Made by a program: the position numbers and the translations under genes. The notes beneath the pieces are model-generated. The model did not search any database. It was not told where the DNA came from and saw only the letters and a program-made list of their open reading frames with translations. From RGIG6165 sp045545175 (GTDB lineage: Bacteria; Bacillota; Clostridia; Oscillospirales; Feifaniaceae), in NCBI GenBank assembly GCA_045545175.1, contig JAZQAK010000014.1, positions 1 to 41,197 of the forward strand: a DNA stretch of 41,197 nucleotides, in the 5' to 3' direction. Position 1 is the first letter of the stretch. Each line of letters opens with the position of its first letter. This document shows, one piece after another, positions 1-7,541 of this stretch.

Positions 1-1
1 G

Positions 2-169
2 AACAAAACATCAAAACAGAGAAAACACAAGAGACGTTCCAGCGTATGGAAGCTTAGTGCTCCTACACTCGTTAAGTGCCCCCAGTGTCACGAACTTACA
101 GTACCTCATAAGGTATGTCAGAACTGCGGATACTACAACGGTAAAGAAGTAGTAAAAGTAGAAGCGTAA
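2..169 (+). CDS. rpmF: 50S ribosomal protein L32 (5' truncated by window)
   Basis: This is the C-terminal 55 residues of ribosomal protein L32, a small component of the 50S subunit. The frame opens at base 2 and ends at TAA 167-169. It shows the basic N-terminal stretch (NKTSKQRKHKRRS) and then two CxxC pairs (KCPQC and CQNC) that form the zinc ribbon of the C+ form of L32. The start codon lies upstream of the window; very few residues should be missing because L32 is usually about 57-60 residues long. A Rho-independent terminator follows directly, so transcription of this gene appears separate from the DUF512-der-plsY group downstream. Confidence 0.93.
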   Translation, partial: NKTSKQRKHKRRSSVWKLSAPTLVKCPQCHELTVPHKVCQNCGYYNGKEVVKVEA

Positions 170-180
170 AACAAGCAATT

Positions 181-218
181 AAAACGGAGGGTGTTTTTCA
201 ACATCTTCCGTTTTTTTT
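181..218 (+). terminator. Rho-independent terminator after rpmF
   Basis: AAAACGGAGGGTG pairs with CATCTTCCGTTTT (two G-U pairs) around a short T-rich loop, followed by an unbroken run of T up to 218. It lies 12 bases after the rpmF stop. Confidence 0.85.
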
Positions 219-233
219 GGATAGGAATGAATT

Positions 234-1538
234 ATGCCGGTATTAATAAAAAATGTTATAGAAAATTCACCTTGCTATAAAGAGATATGCGACGGTGATA
301 TGTTGGTAGCTATAGACGGTCATGAAATTAAAGACGTTCTTGATTATATGTACTATTCAACGAAGAAGAAACTCAGTTTAACCGTTATAAGAGGCGGGGC
401 GACACGGACTGTAAAGGTTAAAAAGGAACAGTACGAGGATCTTGGACTTGAGTTTGAAACTTTTCTTATGGATCGTGAAATGCATTGCAGGAATAAGTGT
501 ATTTTCTGTTTTATAGACCAGTTGCCGAAAGGGATGCGTGAAGCGCTTTATTTTAAAGACGATGATGCAAGACTTTCGTTTTTAGTAGGTAATTACGCCA
601 CTTTGACGAATATGTCTGACGAGGATATAGACAGAATTATAAAGCTTAAAATTAGCCCTATAAATATATCGGTGCATGCTACTGATCCTGAAGTCAGGGT
701 TAAAATGATGAAAAATCCTGCTGCAGCAAAATGTTTTGATATAATGAAGCGTTTTTATGAAAACGGTATAGAGATGAAAGGACAGATAGTACTTTGTCCC
801 GAAATCAACGACGGTGCCGTTCTCGAAAAGACGCTCGATGATCTTTTGTCGCTTTGTCCGTTGCTTACGAGTGTTTCTGTCGTACCTGTAGGTCTTACCA
901 GATACAGAGAGAATTTATATCCGCTGAGGATGTTTACAAAAGAAGAACTGGAAAGAGTAATAGATTACGTAGAAATGCGTGCACAGCGTAATTTTGAGGA
1001 GCATGGATACTATTGTGTATACTGTGCTGATGAAATGTATTTGAAGTGTGGTAGAGAACTTCCTCCGGCAGAATACTATGACGATTTTCAGCAGATAGAA
1101 AACGGTGTCGGAATGATATCTTCGATGAGAGAAGAATTTGATGCTACGCTAAAGTTTGTCGATGAGAGCGACAATGCACGAAAAGTGTCTGCGGTTACGG
1201 GTTGCGGTGCATATCCTTTTATATCTAAACTTGTTGACGAATTAAAAAAGAAATGGCATAATTTAGAATGTAACGTGTATCCCATTAAAAACGAGTTTTT
1301 CGGTGAGAATATTGATGTTGCCGGACTTGTTACAGGTGGTGACATAATAAAAAATCTCAAGGGTAAAAATTTGGGTGAGGAACTTATAATTCCTGCTCAG
1401 ATGTTAAGGTATGACAGAGAACGTTTTCTTGATGACGTTTTACTCACTGATCTTGAGAGAGAACTTGAATGTAAAGTCAGAATTTGTGAAAATGACGGTG
1501 CTGCATTTGTCGGTGCTGTTTTGGGAATAGAGGTGTAA
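234..1538 (+). CDS. Radical SAM-like protein with PDZ and DUF512 domains
   Basis: The 434-residue protein belongs to the DUF512 family found next to der in Clostridia; its reaction is not known to me. Residues 1-65 look like a PDZ-type domain (DGDMLVAIDGHEI). A radical SAM CxxxCxxC motif follows at C85, C89 and C92 (CRNKCIFC), expected to hold a 4Fe-4S cluster that cleaves S-adenosylmethionine. The C-terminal half (ending with GGDIIKNL and the DGAAFVGAV tail) matches the DUF512 region. The start ATG at 234 follows an AGGA-type ribosome site and begins at the expected point of the PDZ domain. Der begins 1 base after this stop, so the two genes are probably co-translated. The pairing suggests a link to ribosome assembly or translation, but that is inference. 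Confidence 0.88.
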   Translation: MPVLIKNVIENSPCYKEICDGDMLVAIDGHEIKDVLDYMYYSTKKKLSLTVIRGGATRTVKVKKEQYEDLGLEFETFLMDREMHCRNKCIFCFIDQLPKGMREALYFKDDDARLSFLVGNYATLTNMSDEDIDRIIKLKISPINISVHATDPEVRVKMMKNPAAAKCFDIMKRFYENGIEMKGQIVLCPEINDGAVLEKTLDDLLSLCPLLTSVSVVPVGLTRYRENLYPLRMFTKEELERVIDYVEMRAQRNFEEHGYYCVYCADEMYLKCGRELPPAEYYDDFQQIENGVGMISSMREEFDATLKFVDESDNARKVSAVTGCGAYPFISKLVDELKKKWHNLECNVYPIKNEFFGENIDVAGLVTGGDIIKNLKGKNLGEELIIPAQMLRYDRERFLDDVLLTDLERELECKVRICENDGAAFVGAVLGIEV

Positions 1539-1539
1539 G

Positions 1540-2862
1540 ATGGCAAAGCCTGTAGTTGCAATAGTTGGCAGACCCAACGTAGGTAAGTCAACGTTGTTTA
1601 ATAAACTCTCAGGTACACGACTGGCTATTGTTGATGATAAGCCGGGTGTTACGAGAGACCGTATATACGGTGAATGTGAATGGTGCGGTCATTCATTTAC
1701 AATTGTAGATACCGGGGGTATCGAACCTAAAAGTAACGATATAATTCTGGCACAGATGAAAAGACAGGCGGAACTCGCCATAGAACTTGCCGACGTTGTG
1801 ATTCTGGTGACAGATCTTACCGTTGGTATGGTTGCTGCCGATGCAGACGTTGCGAGAATGCTTATTAAAGCTAAAAAGCCTGTCGTTTTGTGCGTTAATA
1901 AGGTTGACGGCGTGGGTGAATTACCGCCGGAAATCTATGAATTTTATAATCTCGGTGTCGGTGAACCTCATGCGATTTCGGCTACTCACGGCAGGGGTAC
2001 GGGTGATCTTCTCGATGCCGTTGTATCCAAACTTCCTCAGAATGAAAATGACGTTGAAAGTGAAGATTCAATCAAAGTTGCCGTTATAGGTAAACCGAAC
2101 GTGGGTAAATCGTCAATAATCAACAGAATTCTCGGTCAGGAAAGGGTTATAGTATCTAATATACCTGGAACTACGAGAGATGCTATTGATACGGGTTTTA
2201 CAAAAAACGGAAAGAACTATGTGTTTATTGATACTGCCGGAATACGTAAAAAGAAGAAGGTAGAGGAAAACATAGAAAAATACAGCGTTATCCGTTCGTA
2301 TATGGCTGTTGACCGTGCTGACGTATGTCTTCTTATGTTAGATGCCAATGAAGGTGTAACAGAACAGGATACCAAGATTGCAGGTTATGCACATGACAAC
2401 GGAAAAGCAATTGTAATTGTTGTGAATAAGTGGGATTCCATAGAAAAAGACGGAAAGACTATGGAAGAAATGCGTAAACGTATAACCAACGACCTTGCTT
2501 ATATGACGTATGCACCTATAATTTTTGTATCGGCACTGACGGGGCAGAGAGTTTCTGAAGTGTTTGATATGATAAACTTTGTATATGAGCAGAATAACGT
2601 CAGAATTTCGACAGGTAAACTGAATGAGGTTCTTGCAGATGCAATGAACAAAGTTCAGCCTCCTACGGACAGAGGAAAGCGTCTTAAAATTTATTATATG
2701 ACACAGGCTTCTACAAAGCCTCCAACGTTCGTTATTTTCTGTAACAGTATTGAATTATTCCATTTTTCATACAGACGTTATCTGGAAAATCAGATAAGGG
2801 AAGTTTTTGAATTAAACGGCACTCCAATAAGATTTATGTTGAGGGAAAAAGATGATAAGTAA
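1540..2862 (+). CDS. der: Ribosome biogenesis GTPase Der (EngA)
   Basis: Der is a tandem GTPase needed for maturation of the 50S subunit. The 440-residue protein has two complete G domains: the first with Walker A GRPNVGKS at 10-17, DTGG, and NKVD; the second with GKPNVGKS near 187, DTAG and NKWD. A C-terminal KH-like domain (residues about 350-440) ends with the typical GTPIRFMLREK. Length is normal for the family. It starts directly after the DUF512 gene and overlaps plsY by 11 bases, which points to one transcript DUF512-der-plsY ending at the terminator at 3483. No key residue is missing. Confidence 0.97.
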   Translation: MAKPVVAIVGRPNVGKSTLFNKLSGTRLAIVDDKPGVTRDRIYGECEWCGHSFTIVDTGGIEPKSNDIILAQMKRQAELAIELADVVILVTDLTVGMVAADADVARMLIKAKKPVVLCVNKVDGVGELPPEIYEFYNLGVGEPHAISATHGRGTGDLLDAVVSKLPQNENDVESEDSIKVAVIGKPNVGKSSIINRILGQERVIVSNIPGTTRDAIDTGFTKNGKNYVFIDTAGIRKKKKVEENIEKYSVIRSYMAVDRADVCLLMLDANEGVTEQDTKIAGYAHDNGKAIVIVVNKWDSIEKDGKTMEEMRKRITNDLAYMTYAPIIFVSALTGQRVSEVFDMINFVYEQNNVRISTGKLNEVLADAMNKVQPPTDRGKRLKIYYMTQASTKPPTFVIFCNSIELFHFSYRRYLENQIREVFELNGTPIRFMLREKDDK

Positions 2863-3481
2863 AACTAATATTATTCTTATTATTATCGGGGTAATCGGTT
2901 ATCTTATAGGAAGTTTGAATTTTTCAATCATTCTTTCGGATAGTAAAAAGGATGATGTACGTCGTCACGGAAGCGGTAATGCGGGTGCTACAAATATGCT
3001 TCGCACATACGGCATTAAGTTGGCTTTGATTACATTTTTGCTTGATGCCTTTAAAACGATTGCATCATACTTTATCGGATATTACGTCACACTTCATTTT
3101 GGTATTACAGAAACTGTGGGCTGTGCTATTTTTGCAGCAACCGTATGTATTCTCGGACATTGTTTTCCGTTATACTTTGGTTTCAAAGGCGGTAAGGGTG
3201 TTACCAATTGCGGAATCCTTTTGATTCTGATTGACTGGAAAGTTGCTATGATAGCACTTGCGGTTTTTGTACTTGTTGTTGTGATTACGAAATACGTAAG
3301 TCTTGCTTCTATATGCGGTGCATTGACCTTTGCTGTTGTTCAATTATGCATGGGAGGGCATAATAGCGGGTTCTATATCTATTTGTTCTCGCTTGCTTTG
3401 TTCATTGTTTTTATGCACAGAAAAAACGTTGTAAGGCTTATCAATGGAACAGAAAATAAAATTTCATCAAAGAAGAAATAA
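2852..3481 (+). CDS. plsY: Acyl-phosphate:glycerol-3-phosphate acyltransferase PlsY
   Basis: PlsY is an integral membrane enzyme that moves an acyl group from acyl phosphate to glycerol-3-phosphate, the first step of phospholipid synthesis in most Gram-positive bacteria. The 209-residue sequence has several hydrophobic segments and the conserved loops: RRHGSGNAGATN (motif 1), GHCFPLYFGFKGGKGV (motif 2) and a C-terminal NGTENK (motif 3). The ATG lies inside the last codons of der (11-base overlap), so translation is probably coupled. Length and motifs are typical. A strong hairpin terminator follows at once. The acyl-phosphate donor would come from PlsX, which is not in this window; PlsC for the next step is at 21871. 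Confidence 0.96.
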   Translation: MISKTNIILIIIGVIGYLIGSLNFSIILSDSKKDDVRRHGSGNAGATNMLRTYGIKLALITFLLDAFKTIASYFIGYYVTLHFGITETVGCAIFAATVCILGHCFPLYFGFKGGKGVTNCGILLILIDWKVAMIALAVFVLVVVITKYVSLASICGALTFAVVQLCMGGHNSGFYIYLFSLALFIVFMHRKNVVRLINGTENKISSKKK

Positions 3482-3482
3482 T

Positions 3483-3515
3483 AAAAAGCGTTCAGTTTTA
3501 AACTGAACGCTTTTT
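3483..3515 (+). terminator. Terminator after plsY
   Basis: AAAAAGCGTTCAGTTT and AAACTGAACGCTTTTT form a perfect, nearly loopless inverted repeat with A and T tracts on both sides, so it can work in both directions. It closes the DUF512-der-plsY unit. Confidence 0.88.
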
Positions 3516-3520
3516 ATATA

Positions 3521-3550
3521 AAAAAATAACCCCTCTGATTTCAGAGGGGT
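3521..3550 (-). terminator. Terminator of rpmB
   Basis: On the minus strand ACCCCTCTGA, a 2-base loop and TCAGAGGGGT form a stem followed by TTATTTTTT. It lies 14 bases after the rpmB stop and sits back to back with the plsY terminator, separating two convergent genes. Confidence 0.88.
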
Positions 3551-3564
3551 TTGTATCAGCGGGA

Positions 3565-3753
3565 TTAGACCGCACGGGTCACCTTACCGGAACGAAGGCA
3601 TCTTGTACAAACGTTAATGTACTTGGCACCGCCGTTGATGTTAGCTTTTACTCTTTTAACATTAGGCTTCCAATCTCTGTTAGTTCTTCTGTGAGAATGA
3701 GATACCTTGATACCGAAAGTAACGCCCTTACCGCAGATGTCACACTTTGCCAT
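3565..3753 (-). CDS. rpmB: 50S ribosomal protein L28
   Basis: The 62-residue protein starts MAKCDICGKG and contains SHSHRRTNRDWKPN, both diagnostic of bacterial L28, a 50S subunit protein. C4/C7 and C49/C52 form two CxxC pairs, so this is the zinc-binding C+ paralogue, like the L32 at the left end of the window. A perfect AAGGAGGTG ribosome site lies just before the ATG on the minus strand. The gene is alone, convergent with plsY and divergent from hprK, with its own terminator and a probable promoter at 3793-3821. Confidence 0.97.
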   Translation of the reverse strand: MAKCDICGKGVTFGIKVSHSHRRTNRDWKPNVKRVKANINGGAKYINVCTRCLRSGKVTRAV

Positions 3754-3792
3754 AAGAACACCTCCTTAAAACTTAATTTATTAACAACAAGC

Positions 3793-3821
3793 ATTCTAAC
3801 AAATTTTATGTCAAAATGCAA
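3793..3821 (-). promoter_or_regulatory. Possible sigma-A promoter for rpmB
   Basis: On the minus strand TTGCAT and TAGAAT are separated by 17 bases, with the -10 box about 40 bases upstream of the rpmB start. The -35 box is a poor match. A TTGACA lies within the spacer but has no -10 at a workable distance. Confidence 0.4.
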
Positions 3822-3873
3822 GACTTTTTTTTATAATGTCGCAAATATTTTTTATTGGTTTTTGAACGACAGA

Positions 3874-3902
3874 TTGAATATTTATTTTATATGCATTATA
3901 AT
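3874..3902 (+). promoter_or_regulatory. Sigma-A promoter for hprK operon
   Basis: TTGAAT (3874-3879), a 17-base spacer and a perfect TATAAT (3897-3902), 30 bases upstream of the hprK ATG. It is the only good promoter seen ahead of the hprK-murB-rapZ-whiA-dnaE series. Confidence 0.75.
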
Positions 3903-3932
3903 AATATAAAATAAAGTTGTGAGGTTCTTATT

Positions 3933-4871
3933 ATGACCGAATATTACGTAACAGTCGGAGAGATAATTGAGCATTTTTCTCTTGAAGTTTTTTATATGCC
4001 TGAAAACGGCGAAAATATCAGAATTATACAGTCTGACGTAAACCGTGCAGGTATACAGCTTACAGGTTTCTTTAAATACAGCGATCCTAACAGAATTCAG
4101 TTGTTCGGTAAGGTTGAGGATTCATATATGAAAGATTTGACCGTTGACGAACAAAGTAAGCATTTTGATGCGTTTTTTGCTCACGGACTGCCGGCACTTA
4201 TTCTTACACGTGGATTCAAGCCTTATGATACCATGCTGGAATCAGCTAAGAAATACAATATACCGATAATGGGTACGAATGCGATAACCTCTAATTTTAT
4301 CAGTGCACTCATAGGCTGGCTTAACGTTGAACTTGCACCTCGTGAAACACTTCACGGTGTTTTGGTTGAAGTATACGGTGAAGGTATTCTTTTGCTTGGT
4401 GACAGTGGTGTCGGAAAAAGTGAAACAGCTATTGAACTCGTTAAAAGGGGACACCGTCTTATTGCAGACGATGCCGTTGAAATAAAAAAAGTTTCCGAAA
4501 TATCACTTGTGGGCAGTGCACCTGAAATAATACGCCATTACGTTGAAATTAGAGGTATAGGTGTTGTAGACGTTCGAAGAATATTCGGTATGGGTGCAGT
4601 AAAAATTACAGAAAAAATTGAACTGGTTATCCAGCTTGAACAATGGGACAATAAGAAAGAATATGACCGTCTTGGCATAGATACCGAGAAGAAGAATATA
4701 CTTGGTGTTGAAGTTCCTATGATAACTGTTCCCGTAAAACCGGGCAGAAATCTTGCCGTAATCATCGAAATTGCCGCAATGAACAACAGACAAAAGGTTA
4801 TGGGATATAATGCGGCACTTGAACTTAATGAAAAACTTGAAAAAAAATTCAATGCTCAGGAGATATTATGA
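3933..4871 (+). CDS. hprK: HPr kinase/phosphorylase
   Basis: HprK phosphorylates and dephosphorylates Ser46 of the phosphotransferase protein HPr, the sensor step of carbon catabolite control in Firmicutes. The 312-residue protein has the family's N-terminal domain (VTVGEIIEHFSLEV) and then the kinase domain with Walker A GDSGVGKS near residues 153-160, the LIADDAVEI segment, and the HprK signature EIRGIGVVDVRRIFG. Length is typical. The ribosome site (GTGAGG) is weak, but the start matches where family members begin. The stop overlaps the murB ATG by 4 bases (ATGA), which suggests translational coupling. Confidence 0.97.
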   Translation: MTEYYVTVGEIIEHFSLEVFYMPENGENIRIIQSDVNRAGIQLTGFFKYSDPNRIQLFGKVEDSYMKDLTVDEQSKHFDAFFAHGLPALILTRGFKPYDTMLESAKKYNIPIMGTNAITSNFISALIGWLNVELAPRETLHGVLVEVYGEGILLLGDSGVGKSETAIELVKRGHRLIADDAVEIKKVSEISLVGSAPEIIRHYVEIRGIGVVDVRRIFGMGAVKITEKIELVIQLEQWDNKKEYDRLGIDTEKKNILGVEVPMITVPVKPGRNLAVIIEIAAMNNRQKVMGYNAALELNEKLEKKFNAQEIL

Positions 4872-5767
4872 TTTCAAGCGAATTCAAAAGTGAAATATCA
4901 AAACTCTGCAATACGGTGTTATTTGATGAACCTATGGCAGCTCATACTTCTTTTAAAGTCGGAGGGCCTGCTCAGGCAGTTGCTATTCCGTCAGATGTGA
5001 AACAACTTGAAGATTTAGTTTCTTTTTGTAAAGATACTCGCTATATTCTTATCGGAAACGGGTCAAACGTTGTTTTTTCGGATCAGGGATATGATGGCGT
5101 AGTTATACTCACAAGTGATATAAACCGATGTGAGATAATAAAAGAAGACGGTGAAGACGTGTACGTACTTGCAGATGCGGGGACTACGCTTTCGGCACTT
5201 GCGGCATTTGCAAAATCAAATGCACTTTCAGGGCTTGAATTTGCCTGCGGTATACCGGGTAGTGTCGGTGGTGCGGTGTTTATGAATGCAGGGGCATACG
5301 GTGGTGAAATTTCCGACGTTATATATTCGGTAAAGTGCCTTGGAGATGCTGAGTATATTCTGTCTGCTAAATCGGATTTTTCATATCGCCATTCAAAATA
5401 TATGAACAGCGGTGCCATTATTCTCTCGGCAGTATTTAAATTAAAAAAAGGAAATGTCGAAGATATATCATCTCTTATGAGGGAAAATCTTAATAAGAGA
5501 AAGGAAAAACAACCACTTGAATATCCGAATGCCGGTTCTGTGTTTAAAAGACCTGAAGGCTATTTTGCGGGTAAACTTATAGAAGATGCAGGTCTCAAAG
5601 GCTATACGGTAGGCGGAGCACAGGTTTCAAAAAAGCATGCAGGATTTATTATAAATATAGGCAATGCACGTGCTGACGATATTAAAGCACTTGTGAACCA
5701 CATTAAAAATACAGTTAAAGAACGCTTTGGCGTCGAATTGGAATGTGAAATCAGATTTATAGATTAA
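4868..5767 (+). CDS. murB: UDP-N-acetylenolpyruvoylglucosamine reductase
   Basis: MurB is the cytosolic flavoenzyme that reduces UDP-GlcNAc-enolpyruvate to UDP-MurNAc with NADPH, the second committed step of peptidoglycan synthesis. The 299-residue protein has the FAD-binding segments GNGSNVVFSD and CGIPGSVGGAVFMNAGAYGGE, the YRHSKY loop, and a C-terminal domain with NAGSVFKRP, which holds the catalytic Ser, and GKLIEDAGLKG. The size and loop spacing fit the short Gram-positive (type II) form. It starts within the hprK stop and is followed 10 bases later by rapZ. Confidence 0.97.
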   Translation: MISSEFKSEISKLCNTVLFDEPMAAHTSFKVGGPAQAVAIPSDVKQLEDLVSFCKDTRYILIGNGSNVVFSDQGYDGVVILTSDINRCEIIKEDGEDVYVLADAGTTLSALAAFAKSNALSGLEFACGIPGSVGGAVFMNAGAYGGEISDVIYSVKCLGDAEYILSAKSDFSYRHSKYMNSGAIILSAVFKLKKGNVEDISSLMRENLNKRKEKQPLEYPNAGSVFKRPEGYFAGKLIEDAGLKGYTVGGAQVSKKHAGFIINIGNARADDIKALVNHIKNTVKERFGVELECEIRFID

Positions 5768-5777
5768 GAGGGATTTA

Positions 5778-6635
5778 ATGGAAATAATTATTGTTTCGGG
5801 AATGTCAGGCTCGGGAAAATCAAATGCGGTAAACGTTCTTGATGATATGGGATATTACTGTGTTGACAATATGCCTCCTGCATTAATACCCAATTTTATT
5901 GATATATGTGTTTCCTCGGGCGGTGAACTTAATAAGCTTGCCTTTGTTGCGGATGCAAGAGGTGCATCCAAAATGGACAAGTATATGGAGAGTCTGGATG
6001 ATTTAAAAAAGTCGGGAATTGACTACAAACTTATTTATCTTGATTGCGAGGATGACGTGCTTGTATCAAGGTATAAGGAAAAACGTGTAAAGCATCCTCT
6101 TCAGAATATGGAGTATCCTGGTCTTGAAGATGCTATTTCGCGTGAAAGAATCCTAATGGCACCCGTAAAAGCTTCTGCGGACTTGGTGTTTGATACGTCA
6201 AAAATGTCTGCAGCACAGTTCAGGGAGCATCTGTTGAAGGTTTTAAATGACCAAAATGATTCATCTTTCTTTGTTAACGTAATTTCTTTTGGCTTTAAAT
6301 ATGCACAGCCGAAAGATGCAGATATAGTATTTGACGTGAGATGTTTTCCGAATCCTTACTGGGTTCCAGAACTTAAAGAACTTACGGGACTTGATTCTGC
6401 TGTATCGGATTACGTTATGAGTTTTGATGATGCAAAACAGTTTATTGCAAAACTCCAAGATATGGTCGCTTTCCTTATTCCTCTTTACGTAAAAGAGGGA
6501 AAACCGAGCATTACGGTTGCTATTGGATGTACGGGCGGCAAACACAGAAGCGTTACGTTTGCAAAAATTTTGGCAAAATATATCAATGACAACATAGTTA
6601 CGTGTCTTGTGAATCATAGGGATGTAAATAAGTGA
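5778..6635 (+). CDS. rapZ: RNase adapter / nucleotide-binding protein RapZ (YvcJ)
   Basis: This is a P-loop protein of the RapZ/YvcJ family. In enterobacteria RapZ steers RNase E to the GlmZ small RNA to control glucosamine-6-phosphate synthase; in Firmicutes the target is less clear. The 285 residues include Walker A GMSGSGKS (8-15), DDMGYYCVDNMPP, the RYKEKRVKHPL stretch, and the C-terminal GCTGGKHRSV motif. A GAGGGAT ribosome site precedes the ATG. Its stop overlaps the GTG start of whiA by 4 bases. In many Firmicutes yvcK lies between these two genes; it is absent here. Confidence 0.96.
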   Translation: MEIIIVSGMSGSGKSNAVNVLDDMGYYCVDNMPPALIPNFIDICVSSGGELNKLAFVADARGASKMDKYMESLDDLKKSGIDYKLIYLDCEDDVLVSRYKEKRVKHPLQNMEYPGLEDAISRERILMAPVKASADLVFDTSKMSAAQFREHLLKVLNDQNDSSFFVNVISFGFKYAQPKDADIVFDVRCFPNPYWVPELKELTGLDSAVSDYVMSFDDAKQFIAKLQDMVAFLIPLYVKEGKPSITVAIGCTGGKHRSVTFAKILAKYINDNIVTCLVNHRDVNK

Positions 6636-7531
6636 CAGAAAAATTATCGTTTAATGACAATGTAAAAAAAGAAATAGCAGAGAATAAAAAGTTTGCACGT
6701 TCATGTTGTAAAATGGCGTATCTTTATGGCATTTTGCTGTTTTCGGGTACATACAAAAGTGACTCATTCAGATTAAATATCAAGAGTGTTGACGTGGTAA
6801 AAAAACTTTGTGTTCTTGCTGATTCTGTATGCGATGTAACACTTTCGGTATCTGCAGGTATCAGAAATTTTACGGTATCAGCAGAAGATGAGGATGCTTT
6901 AAGGCTTTTTGAAATAATGGGAAATTCCACAAATGAAACCGCACTTAGAATTAACCGTGCTATTTTAGATTGTGACATTTGTGCTTATGCCTTTTTTGCA
7001 GGCGCATTTTTAGCCTGTGGTATGATTTCTGACCCACAGAAAGATTACAGACTTGAATTTGATATTTCTTCTAAAAAGAGAGCACAGGATCTGGCTCTTT
7101 TGCTTGAAGAAAACTTGTCTAAACCGTTTATTTCTATGAGAAAAAGTTCATACGTCGTGTATTACCGTGACAGTTCGGTAATTGAAGATTTTTTAAATCT
7201 TATTGGTGCAAAATCTACTATTTTTGATTTAATGAATGCGAAAATTGAAAAGAATATGAGGAATGCACTTACACGCCAGCAGAATTATACTCTTGCAAAT
7301 CTTAAAAAAACGGTGGACATTTCCGTTACTCATATTCAGGCGATAAATAAATTAAAAGAAAATGGTATGTACGAAAAACTTGACGAAGACATAAAGGAAA
7401 TAGCGGATTTGAGAATAGAAAATCCGGAGGATTCGCTTGCGACGTTGGCTCAACTTAGTGGCGGTAAATACGGAAAATCATACATCAACAGACGCCTGAG
7501 AAAAATGATTGAGCTTGCAGATAAAATATAG
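6632..7531 (+). CDS. whiA: DNA-binding protein WhiA
   Basis: WhiA is a homing-endonuclease-derived DNA-binding protein. In actinobacteria it controls sporulation genes, and in Bacillus it affects division and chromosome segregation. The 299-residue protein begins with the family's typical SFNDNVKKEI and CCKMAYLYGILLFSG, has the LAGLIDADG-like middle region, and ends in a helix-turn-helix domain (SLATLAQLSGGKYGKSYINRRLRKM). The start is GTG at 6632, inside the rapZ stop, which implies coupled translation. dnaE follows 10 bases later. Length is close to the usual 310 or so. Confidence 0.95.
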   Translation: MTEKLSFNDNVKKEIAENKKFARSCCKMAYLYGILLFSGTYKSDSFRLNIKSVDVVKKLCVLADSVCDVTLSVSAGIRNFTVSAEDEDALRLFEIMGNSTNETALRINRAILDCDICAYAFFAGAFLACGMISDPQKDYRLEFDISSKKRAQDLALLLEENLSKPFISMRKSSYVVYYRDSSVIEDFLNLIGAKSTIFDLMNAKIEKNMRNALTRQQNYTLANLKKTVDISVTHIQAINKLKENGMYEKLDEDIKEIADLRIENPEDSLATLAQLSGGKYGKSYINRRLRKMIELADKI

Positions 7532-7541
7532 GGGGTAAATT

